The notes below the pieces were generated by a model that saw nothing but the letters and a program-made list of their open reading frames with translations, was not told the DNA's origin and made no database searches. Below are positions 8,939-18,438 of a stretch of 64,000 nt of DNA, in pieces. Origin of the DNA: Desulfosediminicola flagellatus (lineage in GTDB: Bacteria > Desulfobacterota > Desulfobulbia > Desulfobulbales > Desulfocapsaceae); NCBI RefSeq assembly GCF_005116655.2, contig NZ_CP050698.1, positions 1,828,501 to 1,892,500 on the forward strand, given 5' to 3'. Position numbers and translations under genes: made by a program. Numbering within the stretch: position 1 is the first letter of the stretch; each line of letters starts with the position of its first letter.

Positions 8939-9005
8939 ATCTAGTAGGTATGTGATGAGGTAGCAGGAAGCACCTAATAATCACAGGACCTAACTGGAGG
9001 CTATT

Positions 9006-9209
9006 ATGGACACCCCTATTATTGCCAAAGAAATGGTTGAGGTAAATGTAGATTTCTCTGAAGAGGTTACGAGTTTTGGAATGATGTCTGGTGCTGTTGC
9101 CGGAGTGTTTATCGCTGTCCTGGCTGGTATCTGTTTGATCTCGGCCTTGATAAGTAGCGGGCCGGTTGAAATGTTAAGAGGCTATATAACTGCCCTAACC
9201 GGTTATTGA
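9006..9209 (+). CDS. Small single-span membrane protein, unknown function
   Basis: The 67-residue protein has an acidic N-terminal 25 residues, one hydrophobic segment (about 28-50) and a short tail. SD ACTGGAGG precedes the start. I recognise no family. It is the first gene behind the sigma-54 promoter at 8923 and is followed after 30 bases by another small membrane protein. A structural or accessory subunit of the HybAB-like complex is possible but only inferred from shared regulation. Confidence 0.75.
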   Translation: MDTPIIAKEMVEVNVDFSEEVTSFGMMSGAVAGVFIAVLAGICLISALISSGPVEMLRGYITALTGY

Positions 9210-9239
9210 ATTGATGAAATTCTGTAGCGGGAGGATACG

Positions 9240-9560
9240 ATGACCCTACATAAAAAAAGTCCTGTAGGATTGCTGATGATAGTTGGAGTTGGTTGTCTCT
9301 TCGAGTTATGGGCAATCGCTGCGTTGATTGGTGGACTGTACAGAGTGAACTGGCAGGTAACTGAACTGGTACATCAGTATTTGCTGGCAAGCGGTATGAT
9401 ACGGCCGATACATACGGTCGTGGATTATTATACGCATATAAAGGGGATTGAATATATTATCTGTGTTCTGTTCTTTGTCGCGTTCGTAATGTTTTTTCGC
9501 TATATCCAAAAGACGTCTGCACCTATGACCGCGTCTGCTGCAAACATAATGCAGGAATAG
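9240..9560 (+). CDS. Small two-span membrane protein, unknown function
   Basis: The 106-residue protein has two hydrophobic spans (about 9-34 and 70-92) joined by a mostly polar loop rich in Tyr and His. SD GGGAGG lies ahead of ATG 9240. No family is recognised. It shares the transcript of the 67-residue protein, and the repeat element at 9581 begins 20 bases after its stop and could end the transcript. Confidence 0.75.
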   Translation: MTLHKKSPVGLLMIVGVGCLFELWAIAALIGGLYRVNWQVTELVHQYLLASGMIRPIHTVVDYYTHIKGIEYIICVLFFVAFVMFFRYIQKTSAPMTASAANIMQE

Positions 9561-9580
9561 TTTCTGTTATGACATTAGGC

Positions 9581-9748
9581 TAGGAGGCTGTCCGCGAATA
9601 GAAATTTTCGTTCCAATTGAGGCAAACTCGAAAAAATTACCGCAGGCATATATTTAATATCTCGGAGTCTCGTCCCTCGCTTACCGGAGGATAATTTTTC
9701 GAGTTTAACGAAGATATCGGCGAAAAGGGCATTGTCGGACAGCCTTCT
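9581..9748 (+). repeat. Palindromic dispersed repeat, copy R1 (long form)
   Basis: The outer arms are TAGGAGGCTGTCCGCGAATA and TCGGACAGCCTTCT. The inner stem AAACTCGAAAA pairs perfectly with TTTTCGAGTTT. Between them are blocks shared with other copies: GAGGC, ATTACCGCAGGCATAT, a CGGAGTCT...CGCTTACC insert also present in R5, GAGGATAAT and AACGAAGATAT. It sits between two convergent genes and could form a bidirectional terminator or RNA fold. Confidence 0.85.
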
Positions 9749-9783
9749 GGTTGGTTGATAAGCAAAAGTATTGTCAGGGACTG

Positions 9784-10788
9784 TTAATACCGTTGGTGAA
9801 GAACCCAGAGTAAAAATTGGGAATACACCCGCCAGACCTCGTCTCCGTAGCCTCCGGCCATCAGGAAAACAGCAGGTATTTTACGTTCAATTAGCCAACT
9901 GTAGAGTAATTTGTCGCGTTCAAACATCTGTTCTAAAGAGAGTTTGAGCGGGGCTGTTGAGGGTAACTCATCTTTTTCATACGGATCGGCTCCGCAGACA
10001 ACGATAGCCAAGTCGGCAGTGCCTTCCTCTTCCAGTTTCTGCAGACCACTATGCAGCCTTTCCACGTAATACTGTTCTTCACCACTTTCGATAGGGATGT
10101 CGATATCACTTGGGACAAAAGATGGATGTGGGGTACCGTCGGCAAGCACTGGCAAAGAGTCGAGTGGCCATCCGCTCGCCATATGTACGCTCAAGGTTTT
10201 GATTGACTCGTCATCGGCAGTAAGAGCGGCGGTACCATCACCTTTGTGGGCATCGACATCAATTATCCAGACTTTATCGACCAATTTTTCATGCTGTAGT
10301 TTCCGTGGAGCAATCACAACATCATTAATTACACAAAAGCCATTGCCGAAATCATACTGAGCATGATGCGCTCCACCAGTAAATGAAAAACAAAAGCCAT
10401 GTTGCAGTGCGAGTCGTGATGCCTGTACAGTGCCGGCTGCTTTTATCAGGAGGCGGTCAAAGAGCTCGGTGAGCGGGCGAGTGGCTGTTTCTGGGGTATA
10501 TCTATAATATTTACCTTCAGCATCTATCAATTCAAAGGTCGAAATGATTTCCTGTTCAAGTGCTGCAGAGTAAAGCCGCTCAACATAGCCAGCTGAATGG
10601 ACCCGCAACAGATCATCTCGGGTCAGCGTAAGGTTAATGCGATCCTGATGCCAGTGCTTTTGAAGCGATTTTAATTTTGGATCATCCAGGAGAGCCTGAA
10701 ATGTATTTATGGCTCGACTGTCCCGTATGGGAATCTGGATGCCAAATTCGGTAATGCTGGCAGGAATACTTGGGTCGTAGAGAATCAT
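9784..10788 (-). CDS. Histone deacetylase-family (acetylpolyamine/acetoin-type) hydrolase, copy 1
   Basis: This 334-residue enzyme of the arginase/deacetylase fold has the active-site pair GGAHHA, the zinc ligands in DVDAHKGDGT (usually DHHGDGT; the second His is Lys), a third ligand Asp in CGADPYEKD and the catalytic Tyr region MAGGYG. Bacterial members deacetylate small amides such as acetylpolyamines or protein lysines, so the substrate cannot be named here. It is the most divergent of three family members in the window (others at 47650 and 57283). It stands alone, with its 3' end facing repeat R1. Confidence 0.85.
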   Translation of the reverse strand: MILYDPSIPASITEFGIQIPIRDSRAINTFQALLDDPKLKSLQKHWHQDRINLTLTRDDLLRVHSAGYVERLYSAALEQEIISTFELIDAEGKYYRYTPETATRPLTELFDRLLIKAAGTVQASRLALQHGFCFSFTGGAHHAQYDFGNGFCVINDVVIAPRKLQHEKLVDKVWIIDVDAHKGDGTAALTADDESIKTLSVHMASGWPLDSLPVLADGTPHPSFVPSDIDIPIESGEEQYYVERLHSGLQKLEEEGTADLAIVVCGADPYEKDELPSTAPLKLSLEQMFERDKLLYSWLIERKIPAVFLMAGGYGDEVWRVYSQFLLWVLHQRY

Positions 10789-11071
10789 TGGCGATATTCT
10801 ATGTGTAGAAGTAGTTGGGTGATTGATTCTAATGGCTCTTGATCATGCCTGTTATCCAGAATATAGCATTAGCAGTCAGCGGCCTGTGGTGTCTTGTATA
10901 AAGAATTCCGGATAAGAAGAGAGTAATGCACGGATACAGCGGATGCGAAATATTTTTAGTGAGTTTCTGATATCGGTAATACAGCCAGTGCTTGAAAATT
11001 TCAGTATCATTCACATTGTGTCATGACTGTCCTCTATGTAATTACACAGTTTTTTCAAATTTAAGGTATTC

Positions 11072-13258
11072 ATGAGAAACCTCAGATCTTCTGCTGCTAG
11101 AATTATTCAATCCTCTCGTATTGCAAAATGGAAAACAGCACTGGCATCCTACTTCTGGCGTAGCCCGGATCGTTTGATGGCTGCCAAATCTTCATGCATA
11201 ATAACAATGCTCATCGTTCCTTTTATCCTGATGGGCGAACCTTTTCTGGCAATTACCCTGGCTCTGGGCGCACTTGCAGGTGCTTTGTCAGAAACAGATG
11301 ATCATCCAAGAGGGCGGGTGAAGTCACTGGCACTTAAGGTTATTATTTTTGGGATCTCAAGTCTTTCTGTAGAGCTTCTTTTACAGTATCCCGTTGTGCT
11401 GGGGATTGGACTTTTCTTTTCTACCATTTTTTATCTGCTTGTTGGCGGTATAAGCGAACGATATAGGGGTGTTACTTTTGGCGCTCAACTCGCCGGGTTG
11501 TATACCATGCTCAGTGCTTCAATGAGTCCGGCCTGGTATTGGCAACCACTGTTACTGTCCAGCGGTGCATTGTTCTATGGCGTTTGCTCACTGTACCTGC
11601 TGAACCGCTATCCCCTTCGTCCTCTTGATGAGCATCTTGCACGTGGATTTGTTGCTCTGTCAAGTTACCTTGAGACAAAGGCAAATCTCTTTCCGAGCAA
11701 AAAGAATAATCCGCGGGATATACGTAACCGTCTTGCCCTGCAGAATGTTCAGGTGGTTAATGCTCTTGACTGCTGCCGAGATGTCTTGAATACCTATGGC
11801 GATGCAATGACAGACAGTTCTGCCCTAAAACCGTACCTGCGATATTTCATGGTGTTGCAGAATATGCATGAAAAAGCCGCATCCAGTCATGAGCGATATC
11901 ATCTCCTTAGCAGTGACCCGATAAACACCGATCTGCTTGAAGGGATCGGCCAGACACTTCGCCAATTATCGCTTGCTACAGGTCAATTTGCCGATAGTCT
12001 GCTTGCATCAACGCCGTATCAGCATCCTATATCGCTTGGCTGGATGGTCGATGTACTTAATGAAAAACTGCAAAAGCATGAACGGAATGCGAATCACCCG
12101 CTGAGTCTTGTTGTAGGTACTATTTCAGATTCCCACCTCTCATTACAGAACATACATGAAGAGACGCAATATACCTTTGCACCGCGCTTAAGAAAAGATA
12201 GTCGCACGGTAGTCAAGCGGTTTACAGACCAACTGCATTGGCATAATCCACGTTTACGTCATGCTATCCGGCTAGCGCTTTGCTTTGTGATAGGTTTTGC
12301 CATTTCAGAAACGTTTAATCTGCCAAAAGGTGAGTGGATAATTCTGACAAGTCTTTTTGTTTGTCAGCCGACATATGGTGAGACCAGGAGGAAATTGAAT
12401 CAACGTATTCTCGGTACAATTGTTGGTGTAATTGGTGGCATTCTGATAATCCAAATTTTGCCTACAGTGGGCGGCAAGCTGCTTTTATTATTCATTTCAA
12501 CGTACATATTTTTTGTCTGGCAGCGTAAGAACTATGCAGTTTCTGTTGGATTTGTGACGATTTTTGTCCTGTGTGCATTCGATTTGCTAGTCAATAAAGG
12601 CGTGGCGATAATGTTTCCTCGAGTTATTGATACACTTATCGGGTCCGGTCTGGCGTTTGCTTCAGTCAGACTTCTCTGGCCCAACTGGCAGTATGAGAGG
12701 TTACCGGTATTGCTTAGCGAAGCAATTGGCAGGAATGTGGATTATCTACGGGCAATTCTGCATGCGTACCGTGAGCGGCCAACTGATGATGATCTCTCCT
12801 ATCGAATCGCACGTCGTGCAGCGCATCGTGCTGATAACGCACTTGTTTTGGCCTGGCAGGATATGCAGGTCGAACCCGAAAAACGGCAACTTTTCAGAGA
12901 TCAGGCTTTTGCGCTCACGTACCTCAATCATGCCCTGATATCGTACCTGTCTGCTTTTGGCTCTAAACGGGAAAAACATAATACACTCCATCCTGATATC
13001 AGCGCATTGGCGGATGAGATTGTAACCGCTCTTCAAAACGTCAGTGAATCAATTGAGTCAGGCCCGACAGCAATGAATTTCAGGCTCATTGATACAATGG
13101 AGAAGTTGCGCCAGAATATATTGGATTATGATCAGTCAATTCCTCAGGAACTCCTCACTATCCTCTATAATATCTCTCAGGTTACCAGAAAACTTCTTGA
13201 AGCAGCGTGTGAGTTAGGTGGCACATCTTCGGGAAAAGTGTCTCATGACAATGAGTAA
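11072..13258 (+). CDS. FUSC-family inner membrane protein (YccS/YhfK type)
   Basis: The 728-residue protein has two hydrophobic bundles (about residues 30-185 and 395-530), each with several membrane spans, plus soluble helical regions after each. The PKGEWIILTSLFVCQPTYGET segment opening the second bundle is typical of the FUSC/YccS family. These proteins resemble aromatic-acid efflux pumps (AaeB) and fusaric acid resistance proteins, but most have no proven substrate. It is monocistronic as far as I can see. Confidence 0.88.
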   Translation: MRNLRSSAARIIQSSRIAKWKTALASYFWRSPDRLMAAKSSCIITMLIVPFILMGEPFLAITLALGALAGALSETDDHPRGRVKSLALKVIIFGISSLSVELLLQYPVVLGIGLFFSTIFYLLVGGISERYRGVTFGAQLAGLYTMLSASMSPAWYWQPLLLSSGALFYGVCSLYLLNRYPLRPLDEHLARGFVALSSYLETKANLFPSKKNNPRDIRNRLALQNVQVVNALDCCRDVLNTYGDAMTDSSALKPYLRYFMVLQNMHEKAASSHERYHLLSSDPINTDLLEGIGQTLRQLSLATGQFADSLLASTPYQHPISLGWMVDVLNEKLQKHERNANHPLSLVVGTISDSHLSLQNIHEETQYTFAPRLRKDSRTVVKRFTDQLHWHNPRLRHAIRLALCFVIGFAISETFNLPKGEWIILTSLFVCQPTYGETRRKLNQRILGTIVGVIGGILIIQILPTVGGKLLLLFISTYIFFVWQRKNYAVSVGFVTIFVLCAFDLLVNKGVAIMFPRVIDTLIGSGLAFASVRLLWPNWQYERLPVLLSEAIGRNVDYLRAILHAYRERPTDDDLSYRIARRAAHRADNALVLAWQDMQVEPEKRQLFRDQAFALTYLNHALISYLSAFGSKREKHNTLHPDISALADEIVTALQNVSESIESGPTAMNFRLIDTMEKLRQNILDYDQSIPQELLTILYNISQVTRKLLEAACELGGTSSGKVSHDNE

Positions 13259-13390
13259 CAAAAACGATGAAGATCAAGCCTGTCCAGGTTTGAATCAGTC
13301 TCAACGTGTGTGCTACAGTGATTAAAAGGACTGTTTTGCTGCTCTTTCCATTAACGACCATCCAGGAAATCGAGAAAAGAGGCTGAATGA

Positions 13391-15220
13391 ATGAAGTTAA
13401 TGATTCTCTTTCACTGTGTCACAGCGCTTCTTGCTCTATTGACTCCCTGGAATCTATATGCAGTCGATGATGGAGATTGTGTAAGTCTGAATAGAGGAAC
13501 ATCAACCTATAATCTTGAGGGATTGGTGAGTTATTATGAGGATAAGAGTACCAACAGGACAATTGATGAAATCCTTAATGATACGTCAGTTTCCTGGAAT
13601 CGATTAGCAGAAGTTGTGCCGAGTTTTGGTTTTAGCAACTCAGCCTATTGGTTGAAAATTGATGTCTGTCAGCCATGGAAAGAAGGTGAGAGGACTGTTC
13701 TTGAGGTGTCTTATCCGTTACTCGATTCAATAGATGTGTTTGGTGTTGTGGAAAATACTATTGTTTATAGAGTCCATACTGGTGATGGGATTCCCTATAG
13801 TCAACGACCGGAACAACACCGGAATTTTATATTTTCTCTGCCGATTTTTCAGTCAGAGGCTACCATCTATTTACGTATTCAGACAGAGAGTGCTGTTCAG
13901 GTGCCTATGGCATTTTTCACAGCAACGCAATTTTTTGAACATAATCAGAAAATTATTTTTATTCAGGGCTGTTATTTCGGAATCATTCTGGCAATGATCT
14001 TTTATAACGTGTTTCTGTTCTTTTCCCTGCGTGAATGGCCCTATCTTTTATATGTTGTTTTCACGTGTTTCTATTTCAGTTTCCAGGGCGTTTTACAGGG
14101 CTTTTTTCAACAGTTTTTGCTTGATTCTGTCTGGTGGCAACAGCATGCGTTGCTGATATTTGGCTATTTTACAATGGTATTTGCCAATTTGTTTGCGGTA
14201 TCGTTTTTGAATCTCACAAGAAAAATACCTGTTATTGCAAAACTGCTGCATGGTATCGCGTTTCTTGCTGTATTGGCGGCAATGTTGGCTCCGGTCATGT
14301 CGTATGGGCCGATGGTTAAACTGATGCTGGCCATTGCAATACCCAGTGCTTCGCTGATTATGATATCAGGGGTTCAGTTATGGTGGTCAGGCCATTTGCC
14401 TGCACGAATATTTACGTTGGCGTGGTTTACCCTACTTTTCTCATTTGTTTTAGCTTCGCTAAGCAAGTTTGGGATCTTACCGAGAGCGTTCTGGACAGAC
14501 AATAGTATGCAGATCGGAGGAGTTCTTGAAGTTCTACTTTTGTCGATTGCTCTCGGTGAACGGATTAACGAAGAAAAGCGTCAGCGTATTCTCGTAGAAC
14601 AGAATCTCTCAAGTTCACTGGAACAAATGGTAGAGGAAAGGACATCCGAATTGAATCATGCTCTGGAGCAGTTGGAAGAAGCCAATATCATTTTAGATAA
14701 AATGAGCCTGACGGATAGTCTTACCCAAATTCCGAATCGCAGAGCATTCGATAAGCATATAGAACGTGAATACAGCAGTGCAAAGCGTGAGGGGGCCCCA
14801 ATAGGCCTTGTTATGATCGATATAGATTATTTTAAGAATTTTAATGACACCTACGGTCATCAGGTTGGTGATGAGGTATTGCAAAATGTTGCCAAGACTC
14901 TTAGAGCATTGGCTACCCGACCAAGCGATGAGGCCTTTCGGTATGGTGGTGAGGAATTTGCTGTACTGTTAAGTAATACCAATCTTGAAGGTGTGATCAT
15001 CGTTGCTGAGAAAATGAGAAAGGCAATTGAAAAGCTTCCGCTAAATATCGATGGAGAAACCTGTGTAATAACAATTAGTGCAGGTATCAGCGTTTATGAT
15101 CAATCTGTGCCTGGTATCGATATATATGATCTGGAACTATTTATAAGTGAGGCTGACGCACAATTGTATAGGGCAAAAGAGATGGGGCGTAATTGCGTAT
15201 CTTCTCCGCAGTGCGGTTAG
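13391..15220 (+). CDS. 7TMR-DISM diguanylate cyclase
   Basis: A signal peptide (1-25) precedes a periplasmic 7TMR-DISMED2-like sensor (about 30-170), seven membrane spans (about 185-390), a short coiled coil (about 395-430) and a GGDEF domain. The active site reads RYGGEEF, so it should make c-di-GMP. RPSD, five residues before GGEEF, is a complete RXXD inhibitory site, implying product feedback. DISMED2 modules are thought to bind carbohydrate-like ligands. With the EAL protein at the left edge the region has both enzymes of c-di-GMP turnover, though they are not linked as an operon. Confidence 0.94.
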   Translation: MKLMILFHCVTALLALLTPWNLYAVDDGDCVSLNRGTSTYNLEGLVSYYEDKSTNRTIDEILNDTSVSWNRLAEVVPSFGFSNSAYWLKIDVCQPWKEGERTVLEVSYPLLDSIDVFGVVENTIVYRVHTGDGIPYSQRPEQHRNFIFSLPIFQSEATIYLRIQTESAVQVPMAFFTATQFFEHNQKIIFIQGCYFGIILAMIFYNVFLFFSLREWPYLLYVVFTCFYFSFQGVLQGFFQQFLLDSVWWQQHALLIFGYFTMVFANLFAVSFLNLTRKIPVIAKLLHGIAFLAVLAAMLAPVMSYGPMVKLMLAIAIPSASLIMISGVQLWWSGHLPARIFTLAWFTLLFSFVLASLSKFGILPRAFWTDNSMQIGGVLEVLLLSIALGERINEEKRQRILVEQNLSSSLEQMVEERTSELNHALEQLEEANIILDKMSLTDSLTQIPNRRAFDKHIEREYSSAKREGAPIGLVMIDIDYFKNFNDTYGHQVGDEVLQNVAKTLRALATRPSDEAFRYGGEEFAVLLSNTNLEGVIIVAEKMRKAIEKLPLNIDGETCVITISAGISVYDQSVPGIDIYDLELFISEADAQLYRAKEMGRNCVSSPQCG

Positions 15221-15314
15221 TGTAGATGTAGTGACTTGAATGGGGGGAGTATCAGAGAGCGTTGATAAGGTATCAGTTTACGTAATCTGAATTTGCAGAC
15301 GTATGAGTTTTTTG

Positions 15315-15581
15315 TCAGTGTTTATTGTTTAAACGAAGCTGTACCTCTTTTTCTAACTGCTCAATAACACGTCGTAATGGTTCTGATTTGCGAATGGGGC
15401 CGGAGTTGTTCCATCCATCTTTGAGCGTTTGAGTGGTTTTTTGTCTGAACTGTTCAAGAGAATCTGCAAATTCCCTCCAGCCAAACAGCTTTTGTATCAC
15501 ATGCCGCTCTTCCGAATTAAGGTCATTGTCCGTATCAATCTCTGTTTTATCGTCTAATTTAATTATCATAAAAATACTCAT
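15315..15581 (-). CDS. Hypothetical small charged protein
   Basis: The 88-residue protein is soluble, acidic at the N-terminus and likely helical towards the C-terminus (RRVIEQLEKEVQLRL). An internal ATG at residue 5 could be the true start; neither has a strong ribosome-binding site. I recognise no domain. It lies convergent to the diguanylate cyclase with a 94-base gap, and its composition is protein-like. Confidence 0.55.
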   Translation of the reverse strand: MSIFMIIKLDDKTEIDTDNDLNSEERHVIQKLFGWREFADSLEQFRQKTTQTLKDGWNNSGPIRKSEPLRRVIEQLEKEVQLRLNNKH

Positions 15582-16032
15582 TCATCCAATAATGCCAAGC
15601 GTTTTAAGCTGATTAGCAGCTAACGGCCGCTGGGGTGTATTGTTCTTCTCTGTTTTCAATTAACGCAATTATACTCGGATTACAATATCAAGGATCGTAT
15701 AGGCGCTATCTCAATGAAATTGTCTACATAGTAATAATCAGATTTTCTTATCATTTCCCCAGAAATATTTTGTTAGAGGGGTGCCATGTGATCGGTTGTG
15801 CTAGTTTGGGGTAGGCTGAGCGGTTTTGCCGATTAAATTGATAGGTAATAACGATGTGATGAGCGCGATTTATCGTATCTAACAATTTGACTTATCTATT
15901 CGGATTGTTTTTAAAACTCTGAATTGAATTGCTGCATATTAGCGTTGTCCTGAAGGGTGATTCAAAAAATATTTTGCGTCGCATATTCGAACGTACCCAA
16001 TATGATCATTATTTACACATGGAGAAAATACG
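15582..16032. other. Intergenic region before the corrinoid module
   Basis: No gene, transfer RNA or cobalamin riboswitch was recognised here, although a B12 riboswitch would be plausible upstream of corrinoid genes. The only clear signal is the GGAGA ribosome-binding site before ATG 16033. Confidence 0.4.
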
Positions 16033-17109
16033 ATGGAGCAGATGTCATCTATGGAGAGGGTCCTGGCAACCATACGCGGTGAAGAGACCGATAGGGTTCC
16101 TGTTTGCAGTTTAGCCGTTGGGGTAGCGCGTAAGGTGAGTGGATGCAGTTTTCCTGAATTTTCTATGAGTAGTGAGTCAGCGGCTGAAGCTATGATCCTG
16201 ACCAATCAATTGGTTGGTGACGATATTATTCTTTGTTTCACAGACCTTTCAGTAGAGGCAGCTGATTTCGGCCAGGAAATGATTTATCCGGATCAGACTA
16301 CAGCCCATCCTAATTACGATAATCTTCTTGTCAAAACACCTGGAGACTACAGCAGACTGAAACGTTTTAAGGCAGATCAAGGCAGAAGAATGAGCACATA
16401 TCTCGATCTTTGCGGTCAACTGGTTTCGAGAGTGGGGCAGGATGTTCCGATATTGGGATTTATTTATGGGCCGCTTGGAGTTCTCGGGATGCTGCGCGGA
16501 ATGGAAAACCTCTACAGGGATATTCTTGAATGCCCGGAAAATGTAAAAGAGGGGCTTGAGATTGTAACTGACGTTCTGGTCGATTTTGTGCGTGGTCAGT
16601 TTGGTCGGGGAGTGGCAGGGGTCTGTATTGATACACTTCCAGCATCACGGTCAGGAGTTATGCCCAATGTGTGGGAAGAATTCGAGGGTGTTTATGCCAA
16701 GAGAATTAAAGATGAGATTGTAACTCATGGTGTGCTCAATGCTCATCATGGTTGCGGCTTTTCACCATATTTTAAGGAAGTTCGTAAATGGCTTGAACCT
16801 GCTGTTCTCAGTTTTGCAGATGTACCGGAAGATTGTTCGACCATGGCTGAAGCTAAAGAAAAATATGGGCGTGAATCAATCCTGATGGGTTGCGTGCCTA
16901 CTGAACTTTTGTATAGCGGAACGCCGGCAGATGTTGTGCGCGAATCGGTCCGGCAGATTGATTTGCTTGGTTCGGGGGGCAACTTCATTCTGGCACCTAC
17001 CTGTGAATTTCCGCCAAACGGAGATTTGTTGAATGCACGAGCAATGGTGACAGCGGCTGAGCAGTATTCGTCTATTCGGGCACGTCAGGAAGAACTGGCT
17101 GCTGTGTGA
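16033..17109 (+). CDS. Uroporphyrinogen decarboxylase-family corrinoid methyltransferase (MtaA/CmuA type)
   Basis: The 358-residue TIM-barrel protein opens with the family pattern MERVLATIRGEETDRVP and has FIYGPLGVLGMLRGMENL and a C-terminal APTCEFPPNGD segment. HHGCG (about residues 238-242) and Cys in MGCVPTELL fit the zinc-binding His and Cys of MtaA-like enzymes. The family moves methyl groups between a corrinoid protein and a thiol or a methylated substrate; true haem-pathway HemE is unlikely in this context. It is followed by its presumed corrinoid partner after 40 bases. Confidence 0.88.
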   Translation: MEQMSSMERVLATIRGEETDRVPVCSLAVGVARKVSGCSFPEFSMSSESAAEAMILTNQLVGDDIILCFTDLSVEAADFGQEMIYPDQTTAHPNYDNLLVKTPGDYSRLKRFKADQGRRMSTYLDLCGQLVSRVGQDVPILGFIYGPLGVLGMLRGMENLYRDILECPENVKEGLEIVTDVLVDFVRGQFGRGVAGVCIDTLPASRSGVMPNVWEEFEGVYAKRIKDEIVTHGVLNAHHGCGFSPYFKEVRKWLEPAVLSFADVPEDCSTMAEAKEKYGRESILMGCVPTELLYSGTPADVVRESVRQIDLLGSGGNFILAPTCEFPPNGDLLNARAMVTAAEQYSSIRARQEELAAV

Positions 17110-17149
17110 TTCAGGGACAAAAAAATCATTTGAAAGAGGAACGAAAAAC

Positions 17150-17767
17150 ATGGACCAAACGTTTGTCGAACTAAAAGAAGCAATTATTCAGGCAGATAGC
17201 GCCAAAGTTGATAATTTACTTGAAGTATTGAAAGGCGACCTGGATTTTGAGTCTCTTTGTAGTAAATGCATAGACCCGGCTCTTGATACGTTGTGTGCAA
17301 ACATCATAAACAGGAATGGAGCGGTACCTGAACTGTTGATGGGGTTAAAGCAGGTGCAACGGATTTCGGATGTAGCCGGGCCTCAGGTTGCGGGAAGACG
17401 CGGTGAAAAAATCCTGATGGGGGTTGTGGAAGGGGATATCCATGATATGGGTAAGAACGTTATCCGGGATGTATGCACAGGCTATGGTTATGAAGTTATT
17501 GATCTCGGAAAAAATGTAACTCCAGATCAGTTTACCAGCACAGCTCTTGCTCAGAAAACGGATATTGCCTGTCTCTCAACTATGATGAGTACAACTATAG
17601 AGGCTATGGAGAGAACAATAGTCCAGCTTAAGAATTCCCGCCCGGGAATTAGGGTTTTGATTGGTGGGGCGTTTATGGACAATGAACTTGCCGTTAAATT
17701 ACAGGCCGATGGCTATGCTGAAAATGCATCGGTAATAATGAATGAGATAGAGCGGATACTCCATTGA
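17150..17767 (+). CDS. Corrinoid (B12-binding) methyltransferase protein, MtaC/MtbC type
   Basis: The 205-residue protein has an N-terminal helical cap (B12-binding-2 like, about 1-85) and a C-terminal Rossmann cobalamin domain. The lower-ligand His is in GDIHDMGKNV (about residue 101). It would carry a methyl group on cobalt between the UroD-family enzyme and an acceptor. SD AGAGGAACG precedes the start. The next gene starts inside its stop codon region (4-base overlap). Confidence 0.92.
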   Translation: MDQTFVELKEAIIQADSAKVDNLLEVLKGDLDFESLCSKCIDPALDTLCANIINRNGAVPELLMGLKQVQRISDVAGPQVAGRRGEKILMGVVEGDIHDMGKNVIRDVCTGYGYEVIDLGKNVTPDQFTSTALAQKTDIACLSTMMSTTIEAMERTIVQLKNSRPGIRVLIGGAFMDNELAVKLQADGYAENASVIMNEIERILH

Positions 17768-18438
17768 AAGAGTGTATATTTGTAATTGACGAGATAGACC
17801 GTAAACAGGTTCTGGCTGCACTGGGGTATTCGGCCAGCAACCTGCCTTCAGAGCAATTGCTATCTCGGTTTGATGAACTCCTGGATACGGTTGCCAGAGA
17901 GGTTAAGGGCCTTTATGTGCGGAAAAATATTATAGGCCGTGATAATGATCTTGTGCTTACAGATGCAGGAGTTATAGACAGTCAGAGTTTTGGAGAACTT
18001 GCTGCCAGTGCAGATAGCGTAGCTTTTGCGTTGGTCACTGCTGGTCATGAAATGGATGAGTTACTTCACGGTTGCAACGACATGGTGGATGCAATGCTAT
18101 TGGATGCCCTGGGTTCAGTCATTGTTGAACAGGGTGTTGAACTCTTACGGAATGAACTTTCTCATGTGTTAGGGAAGTATGTCTCATTACCTTTTAGCCC
18201 GGGCTATTGTGATTATCCGCTGGCTGAACAGGAATGTATATTTACGCAACTGGGAGATTCTCCATTAGGGGTTAATTATCATCCTGTTTCATTTATGATG
18301 AGTCCGGTTAAAACAATCAGCTGTATTCTAGCGGTAGGAGATCTCCCTCTGGAAACAAATCCGTGTTCCTTGTGCCGACTTGAAATGTGTCAGATGCGTA
18401 GAATGACAGGTAAGAACATCGCCGAGGTTGTCGCGTAA
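17764..18438 (+). CDS. MetH activation-domain-like protein of the corrinoid module
   Basis: The 224-residue protein matches the AdoMet-binding reactivation domain of cobalamin-dependent methionine synthase, including FSPGYCDYPLAEQ and MMSPVKTISCI. In MetH this domain methylates cob(II)alamin back to the active form using AdoMet. The C-terminus has CSLCRLEMCQMRR, which may bind a metal. Overlap with the corrinoid gene suggests it reactivates that protein, a job done by RamA-type enzymes in other systems. Alternatively, with 16033 and 17150 it is a split methionine-synthase-like system. No homocysteine-binding domain is present. Confidence 0.8.
   Translation: MKECIFVIDEIDRKQVLAALGYSASNLPSEQLLSRFDELLDTVAREVKGLYVRKNIIGRDNDLVLTDAGVIDSQSFGELAASADSVAFALVTAGHEMDELLHGCNDMVDAMLLDALGSVIVEQGVELLRNELSHVLGKYVSLPFSPGYCDYPLAEQECIFTQLGDSPLGVNYHPVSFMMSPVKTISCILAVGDLPLETNPCSLCRLEMCQMRRMTGKNIAEVVA

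Noticed and set aside
10829..11014. 61-codon minus-strand frame between the deacetylase and FUSC genes
   Set aside because: It has no ribosome-binding site or recognisable features and occupies what should be the promoter region of two divergent genes.
15582..16032. Cobalamin riboswitch before the corrinoid genes
   Set aside because: The conserved B12-box pattern is not visible in this gap.
16033..17109. HemE (haem biosynthesis uroporphyrinogen decarboxylase)
   Set aside because: The adjacent corrinoid and reactivation genes and the HHGCG motif fit a methyltransferase of the MtaA group.
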